Source of the DNA: Anolis sagrei
Lineage: Eukaryota; Chordata; Lepidosauria; Squamata; Anolidae
Length of the DNA stretch: 64,000 bases
Reading direction: 5' to 3'
NCBI RefSeq assembly: GCF_037176765.1
Contig: NC_090025.1
Location: 70,471,545 to 70,535,544, forward strand
The notes below the pieces were generated by a model. It was not told where the DNA came from and made no database searches. It was given only the letters and a program-made list of their open reading frames with translations. Shown one piece after another: positions 11,821-21,059 of the stretch (position 1 is its first letter; the number at the start of each line of letters is the position of its first letter). Both the position numbers and the translations under genes were made by a program.

Positions 11821-14800
11821 TGATTGGTTTTTTGGGGGGGGGGGGGGGGGCGCCAAAATACTGTTTGCTTACCATTGAAAATTACCTAGGGCCGCCTCTG
11901 GGGATAATAATGTGTTTTTTAGTATTTTCTATATTATGCTAATTTCTTGACAGTTCTATTGTTCTAAGTGACAACACACACACACACGATGTTCAAGTAA
12001 TGTGTAGTTTTACTAAAATTTGAAAGTAACTCCACCAATACAGAGAGAAACAAATAGGGAAAACTGTAATATTCAAACTTATTTCATTACTATTTTTTAG
12101 GGGTAGTGATGGTTCTGCCCTTTTTATTCTCGTTATCTTGGAAAGGGATTTGCTCTTTAATTTGAATTTCAAGTCAACAGTGTCTTCTGAGAACAGAACT
12201 GAAGTACTATAGACTTGGGAACAGGGAGTGGGGACGGATGCCCTCAGGGCTATCATTAGGCCCTATAGTGTTACAGAGCCTCTCAAAATAGCTTCTCAAG
12301 CCCTTTCTAGACAGCTCCATGTTGAATCCACGTCTGACTGTTACTTAACCCAGCCACTGATCTGCTTATGCGCACGCAATTGACTGGTGGCCACATATAA
12401 CCAGAGAAGTGAGGCAATGAGGCAGATCAGTTTCACTCAAGTTGTCTACGACTTGTCTTACAATTTACATCTCCCTTTCCCTGAGATTTAAATGCAATCT
12501 GTGACATTAGATTAAACAAGATAAGGCAACCAGTGGCTGAGGACTATTTAAGAAAGTGGTGACCTAGACAATCAGGTGTTTCCTTGTGTACCAGATTTTC
12601 AGGTGTACCTTAACCCACATGAATGGATCCCCCTCCTTGCTTTGTACCATTCATTTTAATGGAGGCTCCATACTAAGCATAGAAAGGATCAGCACCTTCT
12701 ACCGCATTAGTCCACAGGAAACCTTGGAGGGACATTCCTCACTACACCTGAAAATAACTCTCTCTTTCTTTCTCTCTCTCTCAGGGGCCAATAGGGTAAT
12801 TTTTTTGCATATTTTGGGGGCTTTCTGGGCCATATTAAGTCCAAGGCATCTTTTTCTTAACTTCAGCAAACAGAAGTTCCTTCCTGTTCATTCCCATTTC
12901 AAACAATGCATCTCTTGGGTCTGAAGTGGCCTAGATGGGACCAAGATGCGGTGGAAATGCCCAGACACCTCCCAGAGTGCATTTTGGGGCTGTACTTTGC
13001 CAAATGATCCAAATGAATGGGAGAGCTTTGGCAGTCCTAGGGCTTTGTGGGTACATCCAAGTTTCTGCACCCGTAAGAATACAGCAGAGCAAGGCAGTTT
13101 GCTCAGTAACAGTAACATACGGCAATTTAATTTTACAGGAACCCATCATTTCTCTTTCTTGCTTATTTGTCCTATGTCCAAAAATACCAGGGACAGGGTA
13201 TAGATCACTTAAATGATCTAAACCAGTAGTTCTCAACCTGTGGGTCCCCAGATGTTTTAGCCTTTAACTCCCAGAAATCCTAAAAGCTGGTGAACTGTCA
13301 GGGATTTCTGGGAGTTGGAGGGCAAAACACCTGGGGACCCACAGGTTGAGAACCACTGATCTAAACCAATTTCACAAGCAAAACCAAAATGTTCTGATTT
13401 ATAGATCACAAACCATGCCATGAGATTGCTAGGCCTCAAGTGCTTAAGTGAAAAGCCAAGGCAAGTGCAAGGCAGTGCCCGTTAAGTCTCCAAGGGGAAA
13501 GCATTCCACAAAATGGGCATTATAGCCTTTATTAGCTGAAATATAGCATGGCATCAGGATTTGAGTAACCCCTCCCCCAAACTGAAATGTACCTAAAAAT
13601 CAGGTAATTTTCTGTGCCAGTTTAAAATTTGAGAACATTTGCTGTCATGTTTGAGGCTGCCATAGCACAGAACCTAAGATGCACCCTTATTTAACGTTTT
13701 GGGCAGCTATTGTCTACCTTCTTACCTACAATTGTACTCAGTGGGAGCTACTTCGGAGTCGAATTGCTCTGTGAATCTCATAGGTTTGTTCTCATTTCTC
13801 TTCTATGGTCCAGGTTTTGGAGTGGAATGTATAACCGCTTTGAAAAAGGATTTCACCCTCGTCAGTCTGTTACTGAGTACTTGATGGCCGTGAAAGAAGA
13901 AACACAACAGTTAGAGGAAGAGTTGGTGGTGCTAGAAGAGGTACAGGCCCTGAGTTTTGTGAAGTCATTTTGATGCCCAGCCCTTAAGTTGGCTTTAGCT
14001 TCAGGCACTGAATGCATTGTGGTCTCAGATATGAGAATGGCCATTTCCCTTGCACAAGTGTCCTCCGCACGATGCATCCATCACACTCAGTGAAACCCAG
14101 AGAAGGATCACAAACATGTCAATTTGCTTACATTGAGGCCCCTTCCACACAGCTGAATAAAATCCCACATTTTCTTCTTTGAACTGAAATATATGGCAGC
14201 GTGGATTCAGATAACCCAGTTCAAAGCAGATATTGTGGGATTTTCTGCTTTGATATTCGGGATTATATGGTTGTGTGGAAGGGCCCTTGGTCACTTGTGG
14301 TTATTCACCAGTTCATGATAATTCACTATGTAACAAAATGTGATAAACTTTCTGTTTCTGGTTTGAAAATGTCGTTCCCTAATTGGTTCTATCATAAAAA
14401 CATAGGGAAAGTTTATTGAACTGCAAAAACTTTGTTTTTGCGGGGCATTCTGCAGCACATTTTGCTATCGTGTTTCAATGACTATCTCATAGAGGCTCAA
14501 CCAATCCAACATTGTTTGTGACAGCAACAAATACAATGTTTCTGGAGTATAACAACTTTCAAAATAAGTACCACATAATCAAACAGAAAACAACACTTTT
14601 AAACCAGGAACAGAACACAGTTCAAATGTTGTTTCATAGTGTAATTTTTCACCTTTTCCTTAGTAATAGCCTGAAGGTGGAAACACAATTTTGGCCACAA
14701 TCCATTGTTGGAATGCTGGACATTTTCTGGCAAACCACTCAATGGTTGCTTGGTAGGGATAGAAAGAATATTCACCATTATTCATTTCCTGGTCAAAACT

Positions 14801-16264
14801 GGGCGTCTAACAGTGTAGGAAGAATAATATAATTTTCCTCCAGTATTGGTACACCCCTAAGCATTTCAGAAAATTAATCTGCACAGAAATGCATGTGAGT
14901 TCATCGTGAGGCTATCAGTTGTTTTTTTTTGGGGGGGGGGCGTGTTGGGGTTGAACAAACACGCTATTTGCAACCAGTGTTTTTCCCTCAAAGCCACACA
15001 CTCCCATGTATGTTGGTACAGAAGAATTTCCTGAAACCCTTTGGGATGTGTAAATACTGGGTGGGAACTGTAGAAAAACACAGACACACACAAACACACA
15101 CACATATCCCCACAATGGGGAGGAACAGTTGGAATTATTTATCTTCATCTACAAGAATTATTAAATATTTATATTCATATAGCTGGGGATTCATGTACAG
15201 AATGTTGAATGGGGAAAATCTTGATACTAAATAATCATGTTTGGCAATTAAGACATTTAAATATTCACTTTTTGGCTTTTAAAAATAATGGACCTTATGT
15301 TGAAGGGGGATTCTATTAAAAACAACAGACACACAGATCGGAAAGGAGACCAAAGTTTTTCTGGCTGGGAAATAACTTTACCCACCCCTTTCCTACTTTT
15401 TCAATAGCCACTTCTATCTAATGCCATCTAACTGGAAAGAAGAGCTGAGCTAGTGGAGGCATAGTGAGGTAGCGGTTTGATATTTGGGGCCGAAGTCTGC
15501 TCACTTATGGCGTATTCACCTGCCATTGAACCAGTTTCTTTAACTTTGGATTTTCTCTTTGAACATATATTATTTTTTGTCAAGGCCTCTTACATAATGC
15601 TACATATTTAGTGTGTAGGAGTGTGTAGAAGAAAAAAAAATATATTCTGTTTGTTTTTATTGTACTTTCTCAGTTGTACCAAACACATTGTCTGTCTCAA
15701 AGACTATATTCTTCCCTGGGGAATAAAACAGCACCTAGCAGTTACGTATAACTCCCCAAAGATGACTTACTTCTCAATCAGTCTATTCCAGTCCATTTCT
15801 GTTTCTTCGTGTGGGTTTCCACCAATACACATATACAGTGTCAATGTAATTAAGCATACAGTAATATGGGAATGAATGAGCCTATGTTTCTTATCTTACA
15901 GAGGTTGGCAAAGCTTACAAAAGTGCAATTTAAAAATGGCGAGATCATGGCAATGCAACAAAATGGAAGCAATGGCTTTGGACACTCTACCTCCAACGAT
16001 AGCATCGCCAACACTCCCCAGGACTATACTGGCAATCTGAAATCATTCCCATCCCGGAGTACTTCTCAGGGAGACGAAGACTCGGCCCTGATTCTTACAC
16101 AAGATAACCTGAAAAGCTCAGATCCAGATCTTTCAGCCAACAGTGACCAGGAATCAGGGGTGGAGGATATGAGCTGTCGGTCACCCAGTGGAGGTGGATG
16201 TTTGCCCAGCGAGGATAGTACCAAATACCGAGATTCAGATGAAGCTGTTTGTCTTACTGTCTGA
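1..16264 (+). CDS. MTMR7: MTMR7, myotubularin-related phosphatase 7 (3' part: last six coding exons)
   Basis: MTMR7 is known to be a phosphoinositide 3-phosphatase (PI3P, also inositol 1,3-bisphosphate) acting with MTMR9 on endosomal and other membranes. Exons seen are <1-23, 170-219, 2088-2288, 3633-3764, 13814-13940 and 15902-16264, all with GT/AG borders and matching phases. The translation runs through the end of the phosphatase domain (GDPKEISPVIDQF, HHIYSCQFGNFLCN, ERTYSLWAHLW), a predicted coiled coil (EETQQLEEELVVLEE), and a Ser-rich tail with SIANTPQDY and DQESGVEDMSCRSPSGG. From memory this tail matches MTMR7 and not MTMR6 or MTMR8. The catalytic CX5R motif lies before the window. 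The first part of the last exon (about 15911-15980) differs from the human protein I recall, while the rest of the tail agrees closely. It is tail to tail with VPS37A. Confidence 0.96.
170..219 (+). CDS. MTMR7: MTMR7 coding exon
   Basis: Acceptor TTTTAG, reads VLIDKDWVSFGHKFNH, donor GTAAGT. The final AG completes an Arg codon with the next exon. Confidence 0.95.
385..1110 (-). mobile_element. CR1 LINE 3' fragment in MTMR7 intron
   Basis: On the minus strand two adjacent reading segments (1063-830, 829-632) give the CR1 reverse-transcriptase C terminus: EKDLGVLMDNK, SQQCDAAAKKANGILACI, LPLYSASVRPHLEYCVQFW, VQRRATKMIKGLE. The end near 385 carries the usual CR1 3' motif (AGAGTTGGAAGAGA on the plus strand). 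5' truncated and dead. Confidence 0.92.
1111..2087 (+). other. MTMR7 intron, mostly unrecognised
   Basis: No gene or known repeat seen. A 16-bp perfect inverted repeat with an 8-base loop lies at 1250-1289. Confidence 0.5.
2088..2288 (+). CDS. MTMR7: MTMR7 coding exon
   Basis: Starts RYGNLDGDPKEIS and ends SQKERQELK across the junction. It is the C-terminal core of the phosphatase domain, bounded by TTTAG and GTAAGG. Confidence 0.96.
2982..3354 (+). mobile_element. hAT-type MITE (CAGGG-TCAAACTT family, copy 1)
   Basis: Starts CAGGGATTCTCAAACTTAT and ends with a decayed GTTTGGGTCC. The interior matches the copies at 17897, 44795 and 47500 (GAGGGCCGG, TTGTTGTTGTTGTGTGCCTTT). The most diverged of the set. 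Confidence 0.7.
3633..3764 (+). CDS. MTMR7: MTMR7 coding exon
   Basis: Reads IQERTYSLWAHLWKNRPDY through PCHFIYK, with acceptor CTCAG and donor GTAAGT. The LYRENHNRTLHPKSAP stretch is more diverged from human than the exon ends. Confidence 0.95.
3865..3905 (+). repeat. (AAT)n microsatellite
   Basis: About 13 AAT units directly before the R4/Dong-like LINE fragment. Confidence 0.9.
3907..4285 (+). mobile_element. R4/Dong-like LINE, C-terminal fragment
   Basis: One frame (3926-4210) reads TRYEDLKIELQRLWHKPVKV, VVPEVISTLGAVPKDLGLHL and LQKATLLGSARIIRQYI, the C-terminal pattern of Dong/R4-type elements (DLKIE-RLW, GALGAV-K). It sits between TAA repeats, the site R4/Dong elements are known to use. 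5' truncated. The clade is my reading of motifs, not a search result. Confidence 0.7.
4286..4765 (-). mobile_element. tRNA-headed SINE with L2-like tail, reversed
   Basis: Minus strand: a tRNA-like head (about 4765-4640), a body, and an L2-like 3' tail ending at AAT repeats near 4286. The 3' tail motif (GGGACTCAGGG on the plus strand) recurs at 28095 and 56697. Confidence 0.65.
4766..5159 (+). other. MTMR7 intron, nothing recognised
   Basis: No gene or clear repeat. Confidence 0.5.
5160..5368 (+). mobile_element. 5S-Sauria-type SINE (5S rRNA head)
   Basis: The first 90 bp follow 5S rRNA: CTGTCTGATCTTGGAGGCTA, AGCAGG, then CCTGGTTAGTACTAGGTTGG and GAGACTGCC, including the internal A- and C-box regions. 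The rest (GAGGAAGGAACTGGCAAACT; GGGTCACTATGAGTTGACAG) is the Sauria/BovB-like tail. It is a retroposon and not a 5S gene. Confidence 0.88.
5880..6115 (+). repeat. Duplicated 120-bp module inside the hAT element
   Basis: Two copies (about 5890-6000 and 6034-6115) of a module around CCAAGTTTGGTTCAATTCTA and GGTGGAGTTCAGAATGCTCT. The same module recurs at 30860-31330 and 37250-37480, so it travels in more than one element. Confidence 0.75.
6477..11494 (+). repeat. Tandem satellite array, unit 333-383 bp, about 15 copies
   Basis: The landmark CTCCTGACGTTTTGCCTGCA recurs at steps of 333, 335, 383, 337, 333, 335, 337, 383, 337, 333, 333, 383 and 337 bp. Copies are nearly identical, with two variant classes: one with AGCAGCATCCTCAGAGGTAG, one with CATCCTCTACTAGTGAGGTC (7915, 8921, 9641, 11027). 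The 383-bp units carry 48 extra bp of GAGCGAGAGGGGC-type subrepeat. The last copy is cut at 11494. The short reading frames on both strands repeat with the unit and are not genes. Confidence 0.97.
11495..11787. repeat. AT-rich block with perfect palindromes
   Basis: Between the array and the TAGA run. It contains TTTACAAAATGTTTTGTAAA (11635-11654) and the perfect 20-bp palindrome ATTTACGAAATTTCGTAAAT (11656-11675), plus three ATATTGAAAA repeats. Possibly a separate insertion ending at CCCAGGCCTAA. Confidence 0.6.
11787..11850 (+). repeat. (TAGA)n and poly-G tracts
   Basis: About eight TAGA units, then a run of 18 G near 11833-11850. Confidence 0.9.
11909..13215 (+). other. MTMR7 intron, nothing recognised
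   Basis: Unique-looking sequence with a short CA run near 11985 and a CT run near 12770; no gene seen. Confidence 0.5.
13224..13358. mobile_element. Palindromic hAT MITE with perfect 8-bp duplication
   Basis: Ends CAGTAGTTCTCAACCTGTGG and its inverse; the arms pair over nearly the whole 135 bp. ATCTAAAC stands on both sides (13216-13223, 13359-13366). Confidence 0.92.
13814..13940 (+). CDS. MTMR7: MTMR7 coding exon (coiled-coil start)
   Basis: Reads FWSGMYNRFEKGFHPRQS then a Glu/Leu heptad-like run ending VVLEE at donor GTACAG. The intron before it, over 10 kb, holds the large hAT element with the satellite array. Confidence 0.95.
14137..14286. mobile_element. Palindromic MITE (GGCCCCTTCCACACAGC family)
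   Basis: Inverted ends and an internal mirror pair (TTTGAACTG and CAGTTCAAAGCAGATATTGT). The same family is at 18673, 23847, 34939, 41303 and 41855. Confidence 0.85.
14324..14641. mobile_element. CACTA-ended MITE, copy 1
   Basis: Begins CACTATGTAACAAAATG and ends TTTCATAGTG. Closely related to 50543-50853 and 51321-51791 (CTGGAGTATAACAACT, TTTATTGAACTGCAAAAACT). The superfamily is not certain; CACTA ends suggest EnSpm/Chapaev-like. Confidence 0.75.
14642..15901 (+). other. MTMR7 intron, mostly unrecognised
   Basis: A T9G10 run near 14920-14940 and a CA-rich run at 15080-15110; otherwise nothing seen. Confidence 0.5.
15902..16264 (+). CDS. MTMR7: MTMR7 last coding exon and stop
   Basis: Acceptor TTACAG at 15901. 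It reads RLAKLTKVQ and ends DSDEAVCLTV with TGA at 16262-16264. The Ser/Asp-rich C-terminal tail is strongly conserved, including QGDEDSALILTQDNLKSSD. Confidence 0.95.
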   Translation, partial: RLAKLTKVQFKNGEIMAMQQNGSNGFGHSTSNDSIANTPQDYTGNLKSFPSRSTSQGDEDSALILTQDNLKSSDPDLSANSDQESGVEDMSCRSPSGGGCLPSEDSTKYRDSDEAVCLTV

Positions 16265-16790
16265 AATGACAGTTGGTCAGTAAGTGATAGAAAGAGCCCC
16301 AAAGTCCAAAGAAGGGGAGTTGTGCATTCAAAGAAGCCCCTATGTAACCAAGTTGTAAAGCTACAGTGTTAAACAGGAAATAGCCTCTCATATTTAGAAC
16401 AATCATGTACATAATAGCTTTCTCAGTTGTCAGTAGTTTACAGAGCCATGTGGAATATTTATATTTTATTTTTGGATGTTTGCTCAGTGTTTAGTTTGTC
16501 AACCATACTATCCTTCCAAAGAATCCTCAAGGGAACATGCTTATGTACGACATGCCAAAAACACCCACCCAAATGCAAATAATTCCCTCCACAACACGAA
16601 TAGATAAACAAACAAAAGCAAAATAAGTAAACGACGATAAAAGCATTTCCTCTTTGTTTTAAATTCTTGGAAGATGTAGCAGTTTTGTCATCTGTGTATT
16701 TAAAATATTGCTAGATAAGGGTGAAGATCATTTAATGACTATCATTGCTGCTCACATTCAGACAATAAAAAAATAAAAGTCAAAAAGAGT
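16265..16790 (+). other. MTMR7: MTMR7 proximal 3' UTR
   Basis: Non-coding sequence after the stop, with no recognised transposon. Two overlapping AATAAA signals near 16764-16777 could end a short transcript. A further AATAAA at 19779-19784 could serve a longer one. Confidence 0.7.
16764..16777 (+). terminator. MTMR7: Polyadenylation signals of MTMR7
   Basis: AATAAA occurs at 16764-16769 and again at 16772-16777, about 500 bp after the stop codon. Confidence 0.6.
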
Positions 16791-17537
16791 TCCAAGTTTT
16801 TGAGTTTGTTCCATGGGTTGATGGCATATCTATACTATCAGTGTATCTCATTTTTGCATCAGTTTAATAAATAGGACTTCTCCCTGTGAAATTCTAGCTT
16901 GATGAAGATGTTGTGATCCATCTCCTTCCCATTCATATGCCATTGTGCCCCTGAGAGATAAATTGGATTGGCAAATCTTATTCTGCAGAGATTGCAGCAG
17001 GATTTCTTGAAACTGAGAAATCTCAAGAAACAAGCTACCGTATTTTTAAAACGATTTTACTTTAAAAAGGCAATATAAAATACATAGCTGCTATGGTATA
17101 TTGTGTATCCCAGGTTAGTCTGGAATATCAGTATGCAAAAAGTTCTGTAGTATCTTGGAGATGGAGAGAACAAATTTGGCAGCATAAGCTTTTGTAGACT
17201 AAGGAGTTTATTACGCGAGGCAAGCAAATCGCAATTGCAGCAGGACAATAATGTCTGCCTCAGAATTATCAAGCAACTTGCTGTTCTCTGAGTGGGAGAT
17301 CATTGGGGGTTCCTTTCACAAAAGGCCATTTACAGATTATTTGTGTTTGCAAAAGACATGCTTTCCAGGCTGTTTCCTACCAAAGGAATAATACAAAACA
17401 AGTGATGTCATGTGATGCTGTTCTCAGGCTATAATTGTGAATTTCATTAGTATTTTATGTATTTTCTTCTGACTTTGCATATGAGGCTATTTATGCTATT
17501 CTGTCAGCCTGTAAGGTGCTACAAGCAGCCTTATCTT
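16791..17537. other. Downstream of MTMR7, nothing firm
   Basis: The stretch 17060-17220 (GGCAGCATAAGCTTTTGTAG) resembles an old dispersed repeat I cannot name. Confidence 0.4.
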
Positions 17538-17700
17538 GTGGTATAGTGCTTAGAGTGTAGGACTGTGATCTAGAATGGATACACACTCAAATATCTACGG
17601 TTATCTCGGGCCAGTCATGCCATCTTGGGGCTTCCATGATGATTAAGTAGCAATGGCATCAAGAAATCATTGGAGAAAAGGTGGGGTATGAAAGACATCT
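17538..17700 (+). mobile_element. Sauria-type tRNA SINE, partial
   Basis: GTGGTATAGTGCTTAGAGTG head (A-box region), CGGGCCAGTCATGCCATCTT middle, and GGTGGGGTATGAAAGAC near its end; decayed. Confidence 0.65.
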
Positions 17701-17896
17701 TACAGTGTTGTTAGAGGAGCTTGCCTTGATGCAAAAGTCTATGAATCTACTTTAGCTGCCTTAAGAGTCCAGGAATCTAACTCTCTTAAGGTGTCAGTGA
17801 AGCAGCCCTTTTCAAACAGGAAGTAGACCCACTTTGCTTTTGGGGACATTAATTCCTAGTGAAAACGGAACTCTTTTTCAGCCTGTCCCTTTAGAG

Positions 17897-18266
17897 CAGG
17901 GGTCCCCAAACCTTTTAAACAGAGGGCCAGGTCACAGTCCCTCAGACTGTTGGAGGGCCAGATTATAATTTGAAAAAAAAAAAAAAGGAATGAATTCCTA
18001 TGCATGCTGCACATGTCTTATTTGTAGTGCAAAAACACTTTAAAACAATACAATAATTAAAATGAAGAACAATTTTAACAAATATAAACGTATTAGCATT
18101 TCAATGGGAATTGTGGGCCTGATTTTGGCTGATGATAGGATTGTTGTTGTTGTTGTTATTGTGTGCTTTCAAGTCATTTCAGACTTAGGTTGACCCTGAG
18201 CGAGGGCTGGGTAAATGACCTTGGAGGGCTGTATCTGGCTCCTGGGCCTTAGTTTGGGGACCCCCG
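17897..18266 (+). mobile_element. hAT-type MITE, copy 2, perfect 8-bp duplication
   Basis: Starts CAGGGGTCCCCAAACC, ends GTTTGGGGACCCCCG. CTTTAGAG flanks both sides (17889-17896, 18267-18274). Best-preserved member of this family here. Confidence 0.92.
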
Positions 18267-18482
18267 CTTTAGAGTATACATTCCAGTTGAAATACACATT
18301 TATTTTGAAGGAACTAGCAACCAAAATTGGGTTCTTATGACTCAAATTATTCATATCATATGATTAATGATTAATATTTGCTCCTTTCTCTCTTGATAAT
18401 TTTTACTTGGCTCTAATATTATCTTTTGGAATCCGTTTGGATCAAGTTTAGTATTGTTTACCTGGGACTTAACTATGTATGT

Positions 18483-18920
18483 GTGTGCCTTCTGTTGTCT
18501 GTCGATTTATGATGATCCCATGAATAACATGGGGGTTTCTCGGGAAAGGACTACTCAGAGTTGGTTTTGCCACTGACTTCCTTTGAAATGTAGCCTGCAG
18601 CATCATATACTATGACTCTGGAGATCAGGGTTTGGTTCCTCCTTTGGATGATCTCAGGCAAGTCACTCTCAGGCTCTTTCTACATTGCCATATAAAATCC
18701 AGATTATCTGCTTTTAACTGGATTATATGCCAGTGTAGACTAATATAATCCTGTTCAAAGCAGATAATGTGGACTATCTGCTTTGATAATCTGGATTATA
18801 TGGCAGTGTAGAAGGATCCACAGTCCCTGCAAAGGCAACCCCTCTCTGAATAAATCTTACCAAAAAACCCCTGTGACATGTTTTCTTTAGGGTTGCCATA
18901 AATCCACAACAACCTCAAGG
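18483..18920. mobile_element. Two Sauria-type SINE pieces in opposite orientation, one split by a MITE
   Basis: 18483-18600 is the SINE tail on the minus strand (CCATGAATAACATGGGGGTT). 18600-18920 is a plus-strand SINE (ATCAGGGTTTGGTTCCTCC; GGGTTGCCATAAATCCACAA). The second is interrupted at about 18673-18822 by the palindromic MITE, so the MITE is younger. Confidence 0.75.
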
Positions 18921-20039
18921 TAAACAAAAAATTAGGATAACATTGGGGCAATTTAACATTTTAGAACATGCTGTCTGTTAGATACTTCTTGTGAGTTGAG
19001 AATATAGTTTCATCACTTTATAAACTAGTATAATGATATAACCTGCTTTACACAGGATGCCAGTGTAAAGCAGGGCAACACTAGCACTGAGAAAGAAACA
19101 GAAGAAATGCTTAAGACTTTATAATTATACTTAAGGATTTATAATTATACATTCTTATTGTGTAGTACAGTAAAGAAAATAGTGCCTACTATCCACTGGA
19201 AAAATAAAATAAAGGGATGATGCTTTCATGAGGAAACCTGCTCCCACTTTAAACTGCTTCTGAATTCATAGAGAACTTTTTAGAAACATAAAGTAATTAC
19301 CATTCTAATACATAAATGGGGGATATGATGCATATCCCTCATTTTATTTTTAAAAATAGGGTCCGGATTGTTCTCTTATACCTTTAAATAAATGCATTTG
19401 CTTATTAGGAACACGGGATGTGATTTATATATAGATATAACATGCACACCCTACCGAATTTACTTTCCAAATATACTTTTTGAATGAGAAAACATGAAAA
19501 TTTTGAAGCATGAAAGCATAATGTGGAAAAGAGTTGTATGGAAAGTATGAATGGATTCTCTGAGTGTATGGTCTGACTATCAAATGTATATAGATGTAAG
19601 ATATGTATGTATTCCTAAGAAATACTGAAAATTAGGACTCTGGCAAATGCTTCTTACTCTGTATTAGACTTCAAGCTTTATCAAACCCTGGCAGTTTTGA
19701 GTGCCAAGATCCCTGATGTGATGGTACTGTTTGCATTGTATTAATGCTATATTATTTTACCTGAATGAAGATTCAAACAATAAACATATATATGTATCAA
19801 GGGCACACTGGTATTGCATTGTATTTTTCATATTAGGATTTTAACTGTAGACTATTCCATCATATTATGATATAAAAGAAATTTTTCCACCCTGCTGCTA
19901 TTAAAATATTGAATTCTAGCAGCACAATCTAAAATGGTGCCTCAGAATAGCACAAAGTGTGTATCCCAAGTTTTTTAAAATTGAAAATTCCCTGGCTAAC
20001 TACTTTGGTTTATTTATTTCATGTCAAAAGCATTGCATA
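18921..20039. other. Intergenic, nothing recognised
   Basis: AT-rich sequence, perhaps distal MTMR7 3' UTR (AATAAA at 19779). Confidence 0.4.
19779..19784 (+). terminator. Possible distal MTMR7 polyadenylation signal
   Basis: AATAAA in an AT-rich non-repetitive stretch 3.5 kb after the MTMR7 stop. Only position and hexamer support it. Confidence 0.25.
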
Positions 20040-20990
20040 AATTAGTATGAATCTGATAAAAATAGAGGGAACACAACCAGTTAAATAATTCTTGACCAAA
20101 AACGGGCAACAGTGACCGCATTGACTGTAGCTTTAAACAATTCTTCCTCTGTGCATGAGGAAGGGCATTGTGGGCAAGCATACAGACACAGAGTTGTTTG
20201 TTCTGCTCCACAGTCAAGCAACGTAGAGGATTCTTCTAGGTTGTCAAGTTGTGTTTTGATCTGCCCACTCCACTTCTGAGTCTGTTCAGTGACTTCCAAG
20301 TTGCCCATTCTTGGTTTGCCCCTGGAGGAAGACCCCCGTGGGGGGGGGGGAGGGTATCCATTTGGGATTTCCTGGTTTAGCTGCCCAGAGAGATACTCTT
20401 GCTGTTGCTGGGATAGCATGGTTCTCATTAAGCTTTTCCTTGAGTCTACTGAGAGGAGACTGATAGCCATAAAGTGGATGGCTTTCATAGTGTTCAACAT
20501 TATTTCTCCCACAGTTAGCAGCTTTTTGTCACACATCGTGGGGGAGGGGCAATACCAGCTAGCTTGTAGAGTTTATCAACAGGTGTAGGTCTAAGACATC
20601 CTGTGATTATTCTGCATGTTTTGTTCAATGCTGTTGTGCTCATCTGCTTCGTGTGGGCAGATGTGTGCCAAACAGGGCAGGCATACTCAGAGGTTGAGTA
20701 AAAGAGAAGGCCAGGCTGATGTCCTTGTTAATTTTGGGCTGTCATCCCATGTGCTGGCAGTGTTTCCATAGATGTTATTGCATGCAGCTATTTTGTGGTT
20801 GGTGTTCATACAGTGTTTTCTAAATGTTAGTGTTCGATCTAAGGTGACACCAAGATATTTTGGATGGAAAGTGTTCAAGCTCTTAGCCTTCCCAGATAAC
20901 TTTCAATTTCCTGTTGGCTTCACAGTTACATAGGTGGAAAGCACATACTTTCTTGGCAGTGTTAGGCTTCAGGTGGTTATCTTTTGTAGT
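20040..20990 (-). mobile_element. Decayed LINE fragment (clade unsure, Jockey/Vingi-like)
   Basis: Minus strand reads FHPKYLGVTLDRTLTFRKHC and NHKIAACNNI, then further on EIMLNTMKAIHFMAISLLSV and LSGQLNQEIPNGYP in other frames. This is a non-LTR reverse-transcriptase C terminus with many breaks. Confidence 0.75.
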
Positions 20991-21059
20991 AGCTGGAGAG
21001 ATCTTTTAAGGCATATTTTGGTTTTCGACTGTTTCAAAATTACATTTTTACTATTTAGG

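Larger units (their letters stand above)
5530..11900. mobile_element. Large non-autonomous hAT-type element filled by a satellite array
   Basis: The left end reads CAGGGGCGGCCC and the right end is its inverted form (CAGAGGCGGCCC), so 11 of 12 terminal bases pair. Both sides carry the same 8-bp GGGATAAT (5522-5529 and 11901-11908), the hAT signature. Inside, from left: a GC-rich arm (to 5875), two partial copies of a 120-bp module, a diverged unit (6116-6470), the tandem array (6477-11494), an AT-rich palindromic block, a TAGA run and a poly-G run. No transposase frame is seen. It lies in a MTMR7 intron. Confidence 0.88.

Noticed and set aside
15866-15901. Extension of the MTMR7 last exon upstream to ATG 15866
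   Set aside because: The AG acceptor at 15900-15901 joins in phase to the previous exon; the upstream codons are intron.
20081-20536. 151-codon minus-strand frame as a host gene
   Set aside because: It lies inside a decayed LINE whose RT motifs continue in other frames on both sides.
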